Shown: positions 32,551 to 42,566 of the stretch, piece by piece
How the letters are laid out: every line of letters starts with the position of its first letter
How positions within the stretch are numbered: position 1 is the stretch's first letter
Source: Pseudomonadota bacterium
GTDB taxonomy: Bacteria; Pseudomonadota; Alphaproteobacteria; Caulobacterales; Caulobacteraceae
Length of the DNA: 52,051 nucleotides
Assembly: GCA_023451375.1 (NCBI GenBank)
Contig: JAEXZS010000007.1
Span: 1 to 52,051, forward strand
Direction: 5' to 3'
Translations under genes and position numbers: made by a program
Notes under the pieces: generated by a model
Told to the model about the DNA's origin: nothing
The model's input: the letters and a program-made list of their open reading frames with translations, nothing else
Databases searched by the model: none

Positions 32551-35175
32551 TCAGAGCTTCAGCTTGAACACGACGCCATAGGCGGCGGGCCGTCCGGCGA
32601 TGAAGGTCGGCATGCCGAGGCCGTCGCCGGAGTTGCCGGCGTCCTTGATGTACTCCTCGTCCAGGATGTTCTCGCCGAAGGCTTCGATCGCCCAGTCCTG
32701 AGAGTCGGGGACGTAGCGGAGGCGCAGGTTCAGCAGGCCGTAGGAGCCCTGAACCTCGTCCGGGATCAGGTCGGCCACGATGGCGCCGCGCGCGACCGTC
32801 TGCAGCTCGGGACGGTCGTTGTCATTGTCGAAAAACATTTCCGACTGCCAGGTGTAGGTCGGCTGGACTTCGACGGCCCCGCCGGCGACCGGCAGGCTCC
32901 ACAGGGCGCCGATAGACGCGCGGTGATCGGGCGACAGGCGGAAGCGATTGCCGTCGAACACGCCGTTATCGAACCGCGAGTGGTTGTAGCCGTAGGTGGC
33001 GAACAGATCGAAGTTGGATGCGACGGCGTAGTTCATCTGGCCTTCGAAGCCATAGGCCTTGGCCTCGCCGGCATTGGCGGTGATGAACTCGGCGCCCTGC
33101 TGCACCGTCGTCTGGAAGTTCTCGTAGTTGTAGAAATAGACCGCGCCATCGATGCGCAGGCGGCGATCCATCAGGGCGGCCTTGGCGCCGACCTCGTAGC
33201 TGTCGACGGTCTCGACATCGACTTCCGAGAAAGTCGGCTGGCCGATTTGGGCGGCGCCGCCGGCGAGCAGCAGGCCGATGGGGTGGCTGGGCGAGGAGGC
33301 GGCCAGCACCTGCGGACGACGACCGCGCGCATAGTTGGCATAGACATTGGCGTCTTCGCTGACGGCGTAGCGGGCCGTCAGGCGCCAGGTCAGACCATCG
33401 TCGTCCAGATCGCGATAGATGGCGTCGCCGTTGTTGGCGGTCGGCTGGATGGTCAGGCCGAACAGCGGGAAGGCCGGCGAGGCCGGGGCATTGGCCATGC
33501 CCGGCGTCGCCAGGCCGGTGATCAGGCCGTTGGCGAAGGCGCCGAGCTGGGCGGCCTGCGCCAGAGCCTCTGGAGTGCCTAGGGTGATCAGGCGATTGAT
33601 GTTGGCTTGAACCGACTGCAGGGCCAGCAAGCCGCCGCCGACCGAGCGGCCATTGACCAAGCGGCTGGAGAAGCCGCTGGTCTTCTCATCCTGGGTGTAA
33701 CGCAGGCCGCCGCTGATCTCGAGGCGATCGGTGACCTGCAAGGTCAGGTCGCCGAAGACGTCGTAGGAGGTCAGCTCGCTGAAGTTGGTGCTTTCCTCGA
33801 TGTGCGCCGCCTTCATGTTGGCGACGAGGGCGGAGGCCACGGGGGCGGGCAGGCCGAAACCGCCAGCCGAGGCCGGAGCCATCAGGGCCGCGGTGACCAC
33901 CGTGGGATAGGCGCCCAGCGGCAGGGTATTGTCGCCGACCACGCCCGGAGCGCCGTCCAACAGGCCGACCAGCTGCGGCAGGGCCACGCGTTCGTTGAAC
34001 TGCAGCGGCGCCCGCTGATAGCCCTCCTCGTGGAACCAGCCGGCGCCGACGAAGCCGGTAAGGCGGCCGCCGTTGTCGAACGACAGGCGCAGATCCTGGC
34101 TCCACTGTTCGCCGTAGGCGTCCTCGGCGGCCGTCAGGATCGGCAGCGAAACGCCGTCGGCGTCGAACGTCTCGTAGCTTTCGAACTGGCGATAGGCGGT
34201 GGTGGAGTTCAGGGCGAGGGACGGGGTCAGCTCAATGCGGGCCAGGCCGGTCACGCCCCAGACCTCGCGGTTCAGACCCAGCGACTTGCCGCCGTCGAAC
34301 TGGGCGCCCGGCGTCAGGGCCGCCCCTTCCCAGGGCTCCTTCGATCCCAGCACGGCGCCGGTGTTCGGATCGGCCGGCTCATAGGCGATCGACTTGAACG
34401 AGGTGCCCGAGGCGTCGTCGGTCTGATAGTTGGCGATCAGGTCGAAGCGCATGGCGTCCGAAGGCGCCCAGGCGCCTGAGACGCGGAAGGCGTTGGTTTC
34501 GATCGCGTTGTAATCCTCGCCGCCCAGCAGGTTGTCGACATAGCCGTCGCGGGTCTTCATGCGGGTGGCGATGCGCAGTGCGGCGGTGTCGCCCACCGGC
34601 AGGTTCACGGCGCCTTCGACCGAGACGTAGTTCTCGCTGCCGGCCTCGATCTGGGCGTAGGCATCGGTCTGGCCCGGCTGGGCGCGATTCTGGACCAGGT
34701 TGACCGCGCCGATCAGGGCGCCGCGACCATAGAGGGTCGATTGCGGACCCTTGGCGACCTCGATCCGCTCCATGTCGAACAGCTCGACGTAGGAGCCGCG
34801 CGACTTGGAGATCGACACGCCGTCCTGGAACACCGAGACGCGGGGCTCGTTGGTGGCTTCACCTGAATCCGAGGTGATGCCGCGCATCACGAAGCCGGCG
34901 TTGTTGGGGGACTGGTTCTGGACCAGGAAGCCGGGCACGAAGGCCGACAGCTGGTCCAGCTCCTGGATGCCCAGGTCGGTCAGGAACTGCCCCGAATAGG
35001 CGGTCAGGGCGAAGGGAACGTCGATCGGGTCCTGTTCGCGCAGCTGGGCGGTGACGATGATTTCGCCCAACTCGGCGGCGGGCGGGGCTACCTGGGCGTG
35101 GGCTGAATGGGCCGCGCCCATCAGGCCGGCCAGGGTCGCGGCGGCCAGCAGCCGCGTCTTCAGTCGAATCGCCAT
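32551..35175 (-). CDS. TonB-dependent outer-membrane receptor
   Basis: An 874-residue outer-membrane transporter. A cleavable signal peptide (to about AHAQ, residue 28) is followed by a TonB box-like stretch (GEIIVTAQLREQ), a plug domain (VPFALTAYSGQFLTDLGIQE; ERIEVAKGPQSTLYGRGALI) and a 22-strand barrel ending in a beta-signal (PAAYGVVFKLKL). There is no N-terminal STN signalling domain. Caulobacterales carry many such receptors for sugars, metals or organic phosphates. Because phoD follows within 10 nt, a phosphorylated substrate or phosphate-starvation link is inferred. Confidence 0.95.
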   Translation of the reverse strand: MAIRLKTRLLAAATLAGLMGAAHSAHAQVAPPAAELGEIIVTAQLREQDPIDVPFALTAYSGQFLTDLGIQELDQLSAFVPGFLVQNQSPNNAGFVMRGITSDSGEATNEPRVSVFQDGVSISKSRGSYVELFDMERIEVAKGPQSTLYGRGALIGAVNLVQNRAQPGQTDAYAQIEAGSENYVSVEGAVNLPVGDTAALRIATRMKTRDGYVDNLLGGEDYNAIETNAFRVSGAWAPSDAMRFDLIANYQTDDASGTSFKSIAYEPADPNTGAVLGSKEPWEGAALTPGAQFDGGKSLGLNREVWGVTGLARIELTPSLALNSTTAYRQFESYETFDADGVSLPILTAAEDAYGEQWSQDLRLSFDNGGRLTGFVGAGWFHEEGYQRAPLQFNERVALPQLVGLLDGAPGVVGDNTLPLGAYPTVVTAALMAPASAGGFGLPAPVASALVANMKAAHIEESTNFSELTSYDVFGDLTLQVTDRLEISGGLRYTQDEKTSGFSSRLVNGRSVGGGLLALQSVQANINRLITLGTPEALAQAAQLGAFANGLITGLATPGMANAPASPAFPLFGLTIQPTANNGDAIYRDLDDDGLTWRLTARYAVSEDANVYANYARGRRPQVLAASSPSHPIGLLLAGGAAQIGQPTFSEVDVETVDSYEVGAKAALMDRRLRIDGAVYFYNYENFQTTVQQGAEFITANAGEAKAYGFEGQMNYAVASNFDLFATYGYNHSRFDNGVFDGNRFRLSPDHRASIGALWSLPVAGGAVEVQPTYTWQSEMFFDNDNDRPELQTVARGAIVADLIPDEVQGSYGLLNLRLRYVPDSQDWAIEAFGENILDEEYIKDAGNSGDGLGMPTFIAGRPAAYGVVFKLKL

Positions 35176-35299
35176 GTCTCATCCCCAAGCTTGGCAAGAA
35201 CTGGGGCTGAGTAACCGGCGGTAATGTCGCGGCGGCGACGGCGGCGCTTCGGCTGTGCGACGTTCCGTTGACGAATCCGAGATGATCGCTCCGTGAACG

Positions 35300-35746
35300 T
35301 CAGACCTTGTCGCGCGCGGCCTTCAGCCGGTTTCGAAGGCGGTCGCGCTCGGACCCGTGGCGCTTCTCCAGATCGGCCTGTCGCTTGGCAAGAGCCTTCG
35401 CTTCGGCCTCGAGAGCATCGGCTTCCTCGGCTTGCCGTTCGTCCAGTTCGGCCAGTTCCGCTTCCAGCGCCTCGACCTTGCGGCGGGAAGCGGCGGAGGG
35501 GCCTTTCGGCTTGCGGGCGGGCTTGATTTCACCGGGATCGATGGAGAGGCCGCGTTCGATGACCTGACCAGGCGATTTCAGCGCCGCATCGTGATCCGGG
35601 CCGCCTTCGATCTGGCGGGCGAGGCCGGACTTGAACAGGTCCTGGCTCACGCCCCAGGCCTGAAGCGCCTTCGGCCGCGAGGAAGTCGCGACGGTGAAGG
35701 CGTGGAAGCCGTCCGACCAGGTGAAGACTTTCAGACGCGGCGCCAT
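35300..35746 (-). CDS. Small protein with C-terminal coiled coil, function unknown
   Basis: A 148-residue protein. The first ~60 residues (MAPRLKVFTWSDGFHAFTVA, then KALQAWGVSQDLFKSGLARQ) look like a small globular domain; residues ~90-148 are a Lys/Glu/Ala-rich coiled coil with a basic end (RDRLRNRLKAARDKV). Similar alphaproteobacterial proteins have been labelled TolA-like, but that reflects the coiled coil only. The open frame continues upstream to 36685 without a stop, but codons beyond 35746 give low-complexity Arg/Pro sequence and run antisense to the LysR gene, so I set the start at 35746. Confidence 0.72.
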   Translation of the reverse strand: MAPRLKVFTWSDGFHAFTVATSSRPKALQAWGVSQDLFKSGLARQIEGGPDHDAALKSPGQVIERGLSIDPGEIKPARKPKGPSAASRRKVEALEAELAELDERQAEEADALEAEAKALAKRQADLEKRHGSERDRLRNRLKAARDKV

Positions 35747-36075
35747 GCGGCGAAAACCGACGGGAAGGGGGATCGTTGCGGTCGCGCTGTCCCGTCTGTC
35801 TCGCGTGACGAAAAACCACGGGCGCATGCGCGCGCAGGCGGCTGCCGAGTTTCCTATCGGAACGCGGGGCGGGCCTTGCCTGCAGGGCGGCGAGACCGGG
35901 ATGTGGCGATGTACAAAGACCTGCAGATGCCGACGCCGGAATGTCGAGGACTCTACAAATCCATTGTCGCACAGGCGCCCGATCAGGCGAGCGGGAGGCG
36001 CGGCATGTCTCGACAATGGCCGTCGGAATGTCCCCGAAGGCTCGAGAATATCCGTCTTCGGATTACACGGCCGCG
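35747..36075. other. Gene-free stretch with short dispersed repeats
   Basis: This is the only stretch over 300 bp without a convincing gene. It contains a 9-bp inverted repeat, CCATTGTCG at 35961-35969 and CGACAATGG at 36011-36019, a second pair TGTCGAG / CTCGACA (35942-35948, 36009-36015), and a direct repeat GGAATGTC (35938-35945 and 36025-36032). No tRNA, terminator with T-run or transposase remnant was found. It should hold the promoter of the coiled-coil gene on the minus strand. Confidence 0.5.
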
Positions 36076-37005
36076 CTAGAGCTGCCCCATCGTATTGTCG
36101 TGGTCGACCGCCTGCTTCTTCAGCCAGGCGACGAAGGCGGTGGCGCTGGGGGAGGGCGGGCGGTCGCGGGGCTGGACGACGTAGTAGGCGAAGCCGACCG
36201 CCTCCGACCCGTCGGGGAAGGGGGCGACGAGGCGGCCCGAGGTCAGGTCGGCCTGGGCCAGGGTGCGCTTGGCCAGGGCCACGCCGCGCCCGGCCATGGC
36301 CGCCTCGATCAAGAGGCCCGACTGGTTGAAGCGCGAACCCCGGCGCGGGTCGGGATGGCGCACGCCGCGCGCCTTCAGCCACATGGCCCAGTCCGGGCGA
36401 CTGGGATCGCCGTCGTTGGACATGTCGTGCAGCAGGGTGTGGCGCACCAGGTCGGCGGGCTTGCGGATCGGATGCTCGCCCGCCATCAGCGCAGGGGCGC
36501 AGACGGGCAGCACCGTCTCCGTCATCAGCCGATCGACGGTCAGGCCGGGGTAGTCGCCGGGCCCGTAGCGCACGGCCAGGTCGATCTTGCCCTCCGTCAG
36601 GTCGGCGGGCTCCATGTCGGCCGATATCCATAGCTCGATCTCGGGATGCGAGGCATGGAAGTCGTCCATGCGCGGCATCAGCCATTTGGAGGCGAAGCCG
36701 GGGGCGACGCTGATCGACACCTGCTTACGGCGCGGCGGTTCGCGCAGCAGGGCCGAAGCGTCCATCAGCCGTTCGAACCCTTCGCGCAGCAGCGGCACGG
36801 ACGAGCGGCCGAGGTCGGTCAGCTGCAGGCCCCGCGCCTCGCGCACGAACAGGGGGCCGCCGACGATGTCCTCCAGCAGGCGGATCTGCTGGCTGACCGC
36901 GCCGGGCGTGACCGCCAGTTCGTCCGCGGCGCGGGAGAAGTTCAGGTGCCGCGCGGAGGCCTCGAAGGCGCGCAGGGCGTTGAGCGGGAGCAGGGATCGG
37001 ACCAT
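36076..37005 (-). CDS. LysR-family transcriptional regulator (GcvA-like)
   Basis: A 309-residue LysR regulator. The N-terminal winged helix is LPLNALRAFEASARHLNFSR followed by AADELAVTPGAVSQQIRLLE; the rest is a periplasmic-binding-like effector domain (ISVAPGFASKWLMPRMDDFH). The helix-turn-helix and early linker are of the GcvA/AmpR type. It is divergent from cysG with ~120 bp between the starts, a layout that suggests control of the sulfate assimilation operon, although it is not an obvious CysB/Cbl relative. The start at 37005 is the usual family N-terminus; the much longer open frame upstream to 38424 is antisense to cysG. Confidence 0.93.
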   Translation of the reverse strand: MVRSLLPLNALRAFEASARHLNFSRAADELAVTPGAVSQQIRLLEDIVGGPLFVREARGLQLTDLGRSSVPLLREGFERLMDASALLREPPRRKQVSISVAPGFASKWLMPRMDDFHASHPEIELWISADMEPADLTEGKIDLAVRYGPGDYPGLTVDRLMTETVLPVCAPALMAGEHPIRKPADLVRHTLLHDMSNDGDPSRPDWAMWLKARGVRHPDPRRGSRFNQSGLLIEAAMAGRGVALAKRTLAQADLTSGRLVAPFPDGSEAVGFAYYVVQPRDRPPSPSATAFVAWLKKQAVDHDNTMGQL

Positions 37006-37125
37006 CGCCGTTAGAAATCCTATCAGCGAGACAAAGGCAATCTGGTTTGCGGCCCTGGCGCGGGAAGCGGAGAGTCCGGACCTTGCCGTCGCCCGTCTCC
37101 CCCGCGGCGGCCCGGAACCTGGACC

Positions 37126-38508
37126 ATGCGTGTTTTTCTGGCTTCCATCCCCCTGGAAGCGGCCAAGATCGTGATCATCGGCGGCGGCGAACCGGCGCTG
37201 GCCAAGCTGCGACTGTTCCTCGACACCCCGGCCGAGGTGCTGTGGTTCGCGCCCGACGGCGGGCCCGCGAGGATGGAGACGCCGCCGACGGCGCCGACGC
37301 CGGTTCCGCGCGCGCCGGAACCGTGCGAGCTGGACGGAGCGCGGCTGGTGTTCATCGCCCTGGGCGACCTGGACGAGACGCGGCGGCTGGTCGGGCGGGC
37401 GCGGGCGGCGGGCGCCCAGGTCAATGTGGTGGACCAGCCGGCTTTGAGCGACTTCCAGACCCCGGCCCTGATCGACCGTGACGAGGTGGTGGTGGGCGTG
37501 GCGACCGGCGGGTCGGCCCCGATCCTGGCGCGAGACGTGCGGACGCGGATCGAGGGCGTGCTGCCCGAGGGGCTGGCCAATGTGGCGCGGCTGGCGCGCG
37601 AACTGCGCGAGACCGTCAAGGCCAGCGTGCCGGACTTCATGGCGCGGCGGCGGTTCTGGGAAAAGGCTTTCCGGGGACCGGCGGCCGACCTGGCGGCGGC
37701 AGGCCGTACGGCCGAGGCGCGACGCGAGATGCTGCGACTGCTGAACGTGGCGGCGCCGGAACAGGGCGTGGTGCACATCGTCGGGGCGGGGCCGGGCGAT
37801 CCGGAGCTGCTGACGCTGAAGGCGCTGCGGGTGCTGCAGGACGCCGACGTGATCATCCATGACCGGCTTGTGCCCGAGGCGGTGCTGGCGCGGGCGCGGC
37901 GCGACGCGAAGCGGCTCTATGTCGGCAAGGCGCGCGGCGACCATTCCGTGCCGCAGGACCAGATCGAGGCGCTTATGATCGAAGAGGCCCGCGCCGGGCA
38001 TCGGGTGGTGCGGCTGAAGGGCGGCGATCCGTTCGTCTTCGGGCGCGGCGGCGAGGAGCTGGAGGCGATGCGCGCGGCGGGCGTGCCGGTGTTCGTGGTG
38101 CCTGGAGTGACGGCGGCCCTGGCCTGCGCGGCCTCGGCGGGCGTGCCGCTGACCCATCGCGATCACGCCCAGGCGGTGACCTTCGTCACGGCCCAGGCCA
38201 AGCCGGGCGGCGTCGAGGCCGACTGGACCCGGCTGGCGGCGCCGAACCACACCCTGGCCATCTACATGGGCGTCGACCGGGCGGAAGAGACAGCGGCGAA
38301 GCTGATGGCGGCGGGTCGCGCGGGTTCGACCCCGGTGGCCGTCGTCGAGAACGGCAGCCGCCCGGACGAGCGGGTGCTGACCGGGCGGCTCGACGGGCTG
38401 GGCGCCCTGGTGCGCCAAAGCCATCTGACCGGACCCACCCTGCTGTTCGTCGGCGAGACGGCGGCCTTCTCGGCGCGATCCGACGTGCGCGCGGAGGCGG
38501 CGGCATGA
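37126..38508 (+). CDS. cysG: Siroheme synthase CysG
   Basis: A 460-residue trifunctional enzyme that makes siroheme from uroporphyrinogen III for the downstream sulfite reductase. Residues 1-~200 are the precorrin-2 dehydrogenase/ferrochelatase part (KIVIIGGGEPALAKLRLFL; VGVATGGSAPILARDVRTRI). Residues ~215-455 are the SAM-dependent methyltransferase: VHIVGAGPGDPELLTLKALR, VRLKGGDPFVFGRGGEE, and VVPGVTAALACAASAGVPLT. It is the first gene of a tight operon (DUF2849 overlaps by 4 nt) and is divergent from a LysR regulator. Confidence 0.96.
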   Translation: MRVFLASIPLEAAKIVIIGGGEPALAKLRLFLDTPAEVLWFAPDGGPARMETPPTAPTPVPRAPEPCELDGARLVFIALGDLDETRRLVGRARAAGAQVNVVDQPALSDFQTPALIDRDEVVVGVATGGSAPILARDVRTRIEGVLPEGLANVARLARELRETVKASVPDFMARRRFWEKAFRGPAADLAAAGRTAEARREMLRLLNVAAPEQGVVHIVGAGPGDPELLTLKALRVLQDADVIIHDRLVPEAVLARARRDAKRLYVGKARGDHSVPQDQIEALMIEEARAGHRVVRLKGGDPFVFGRGGEELEAMRAAGVPVFVVPGVTAALACAASAGVPLTHRDHAQAVTFVTAQAKPGGVEADWTRLAAPNHTLAIYMGVDRAEETAAKLMAAGRAGSTPVAVVENGSRPDERVLTGRLDGLGALVRQSHLTGPTLLFVGETAAFSARSDVRAEAAA

Positions 38509-38779
38509 AGATCGTGACGGCGAACAGGCTGTCGGACGGCCGCGTCATCTATGTCGGCGTCGACAACCAACCGGTCGAACGCATCGACCAGGCGTCCATG
38601 CTGGACGACGCGGCGGCCGAGATCGTGATCGCCGAGGTCGCGGGGCGGCCCGAGATCTTCGTCAATCCCTATGCGGTCGAGGTTCAGGATCGCACGCCCT
38701 CGGGCCGCGATCGGCTGAAGGAGCGCATCCGCTCGGCCGGGCCGACCGTGGGCCACAGCGTCGCGGGAGGCGTGGGCTG

Positions 38780-38780
<1 letters not shown>
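38505..38780 (+). CDS. DUF2849 family protein
   Basis: A 91-residue protein matching DUF2849 (MKIVTANRLSDGRVIYVG; VIAEVAGRPEIFVNPYAVEV), a small family found in alphaproteobacterial sulfite-reductase operons. It overlaps cysG by 4 nt (ATGA) and cysI by 1 nt. A role supporting sulfite reductase is inferred from context only. Confidence 0.9.
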
Positions 38781-40433
<1,653 letters not shown>

Positions 40434-40450
<17 letters not shown>

Positions 40451-41510
40451 CGGCGTCCACAACGGACCGCGCCTGCCGGTCGCCACGCCGCTGGAAGCGG
40501 TCGAGGCCGCCGCGGCGGAGGCCGATGCGCTGGTGCTGGAGTTCGACGCCTTTCGCGACGGGCGCGGCTTCTCTCTGGCGGCGGTGCTGCGGGAGCGGGG
40601 CTTCGCCGGCCGGCTGATCGCGGCGGGCAAGGTGCTGCCGGACCAGGCGCGGCACCTGAGCCGCACGGGCTTCGACGCCGTCGAGCTGGCGCCCGGGGCG
40701 GACCGGGAGGCCTGGGTCCGCATGAGCGAGGCGTTCAGCGCGGCCTATCAGCCGGCGACGGACGCGACGCGGACCATCTGGCAGCGGCGCCGCGCGGCGA
40801 ACGACCATGACCTGGAGGCGCTGGCCGAGCGGCTGAACCACGAGGTCGCCGGCCGTGGCGCGGCGGCGGTGGTGAAGGCGGCGCTGGACCCCGCCCTGGG
40901 GCTGAAAGCGGCCGTCATCTCTTCGTTCGGCGCGGAATCGGCGGCGCTGCTGCACGTGGTCGCGCGCGAGAAGCTCGATGTGCCGGTGGTGTTCCTGGAG
41001 ACCGGCCAGCACTTCCTGCAAACCCTGTCGTACCGGACCCAGCTGACCAGGACGCTGGGTCTGACCGATGTGCGGCTGGTGACGCCGGACGCCGAGGAGA
41101 AGGCGACGCTGGATGCGCGCGACGACCTGTGGAAGACCGACGCCGACGCCTGCTGCGACCTGAGGAAGGTGCGGCCGCTGGCGCGGGCCACGGCCGGGTT
41201 CAATGTCCTGATCACGGGCCGCAAGCGCTACCAGGCCTCGACGCGGGCGACGCTGAAGCCGTTCGATGTGCTGGACGGCGTGCTGCGGGTCAATCCGCTG
41301 GCCGACTGGGACAAGGACGATGTGGAGGGATGGCTGGAGACCCACGACCTGCCGCGCCATCCCCTGGTCGAGCAGGGCTATCCGTCCATCGGCTGCTGGC
41401 CCTGCACCCGGCCGGTCCAGGAGGGCGAGCACGCCCGCGCCGGCCGCTGGTCGGGGATGGACAAGACCGAATGCGGCATCCATCTGGGTAGGCGCGTCGC
41501 CGCCGCCTGA
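40434..41510 (+). CDS. cysH: DUF934-CysH fusion: adenylyl-sulfate reductase
   Basis: A 358-residue two-domain protein. Residues 1-~110 match DUF934 (LVLEFDAFRDGRGFSLAAVL; GKVLPDQARHLSRTGFDAVE), usually a separate protein in these operons. Residues ~125-358 are assimilatory CysH: the PP-loop SSFGAESAALLHVV, the cluster pair CCDLRKVRPL and GCWPCT, and the catalytic Cys in KTECGIHL. The CC/CxxC set implies a [4Fe-4S] enzyme reducing APS directly to sulfite with thioredoxin, bypassing PAPS. I choose the ATG at 40434 (GAGG 6 nt upstream); ATG 40422 is possible. It overlaps cysI by 17 nt. Confidence 0.93.
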
Positions 41511-41534
41511 CTTCTTCATCGCCAAGGTTTTCCC

Positions 41535-42560
41535 GTGCCCGCCACCCCCACCGTCGTCGACCTGATCGGCCATACGCCGCTGATCCGCCTGAACCGCCTG
41601 TCGGACGAGACGGGCTGCGAGATCCTGGGCAAGGCCGAGTTCATGAACCCCGGCGGCTCGATCAAGGACCGGGCGGCCCTGTCGATCGTGCAGAACGCCC
41701 GGGCGTCGGGCGCGCTGCGGCCCGGCGGGACCATCGTCGAGGGCACGGCGGGCAACACCGGCATCGGCCTGGCCCTGGTCGGGGCGGCGCTGGGGCACCC
41801 CGTCGTCATCGTCATGCCCCGGACCCAGTCCGAGGAGAAGAAGTCGGCCATCCGCTCGCTGGGCGCGCGGCTGGTCGAGGTGGACGCGGCGCCGTTCTCG
41901 AACCCCAACCACTTCGTCCACTATTCGGGGCGGCTGGCGGCCGAGTTGGACGAGAGCGAGGCGGCCGGGGCGATCTGGGCCAACCAGTTCGACAACACCG
42001 CCAACCGCGACGCGCACTATTTCGGGACCGGGCCGGAAATCTGGGAGCAGACGGAGGGCCGGGTGGACGCCTTCGTCAGCGCCGTGGGCTCGGGCGGGAC
42101 CATCGCGGGCGTCTCGGCCTATCTGCGCGAGCGCAAGCCGGACGTGGCCATCGCCCTGGCCGATCCGGCCGGCGCGGCCATGTTCAACTGGTTCAACAAG
42201 GGCGAGATGACCAGCGAAGGGTCGTCGATCACCGAGGGGATCGGCGTGGCGCGGATCACCGGGAACCTGGAGGGCTTCAGGCCGGACTTCGCCTATCGGA
42301 TCGAGGACGCGGAGTTCCTGCCGATCCTGTTCGACCTGGTGAAGCACGAGGGCCTGTCGCTGGGCGGCTCGGCGGGGGTGAACATCGCCGGGGCGGTGCG
42401 GCTGGCGCGCGAGCTGGGGCCGGGCAGCACCATCGTGACCTGCCTGTGCGACCCCGGATCGCGCTATGCGTCCAAGCTGTTCAACCCGGAGTTCCTGCGG
42501 TCCAAGGGCCTGCCGGCGCCGGACTGGGCCGAGAACAAGGCCGCGATCGCCGCGGCCTGA
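41535..42560 (+). CDS. cysK: Cysteine synthase (O-acetylserine sulfhydrylase)
   Basis: A 341-residue PLP enzyme joining sulfide with O-acetylserine to give cysteine, the end step of the operon. Motifs: DLIGHTPLIRL, the PLP lysine in NPGGSIKDRAA, the phosphate-binding GTAGNTGIGLALVGAALG and the SVGSGGTIAG-like block AVGSGGTIAGVSAYLRERKP. It begins with GTG 24 nt after the cysH fusion. Its C-terminal part (GIGVARITGNLEGFRPDF) differs from enteric CysK and resembles the longer CysK/CBS-like subgroup; cysteine synthase remains the simplest reading. Confidence 0.93.
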   Translation: MPATPTVVDLIGHTPLIRLNRLSDETGCEILGKAEFMNPGGSIKDRAALSIVQNARASGALRPGGTIVEGTAGNTGIGLALVGAALGHPVVIVMPRTQSEEKKSAIRSLGARLVEVDAAPFSNPNHFVHYSGRLAAELDESEAAGAIWANQFDNTANRDAHYFGTGPEIWEQTEGRVDAFVSAVGSGGTIAGVSAYLRERKPDVAIALADPAGAAMFNWFNKGEMTSEGSSITEGIGVARITGNLEGFRPDFAYRIEDAEFLPILFDLVKHEGLSLGGSAGVNIAGAVRLARELGPGSTIVTCLCDPGSRYASKLFNPEFLRSKGLPAPDWAENKAAIAAA

Positions 42561-42566
42561 TCCGGG

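Noticed and set aside
35176..35299. Pho box upstream of the TonB-dependent receptor
   Set aside because: No CTGTCAT-type direct repeat could be found; only a weak CCCCA/TGGGG inverted repeat near the start.
35941..36030. Possible tRNA or tRNA remnant in the gene-free stretch
   Set aside because: No TTCGAATCC-like T-arm and no cloverleaf pairing; only simple repeats.
35747..36685. N-terminal extension of the coiled-coil protein to 461 residues
   Set aside because: The added part is Arg/Pro-rich, overlaps LysR antisense and lacks conserved features; the ATG at 35746 starts a protein-like sequence.
36076..38424. A 782-codon minus-strand open frame extending LysR across cysG
   Set aside because: Only the last 309 codons look like a protein (LysR). 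The upstream part is Arg/Pro/His-rich antisense of cysG, a usual effect of high GC.
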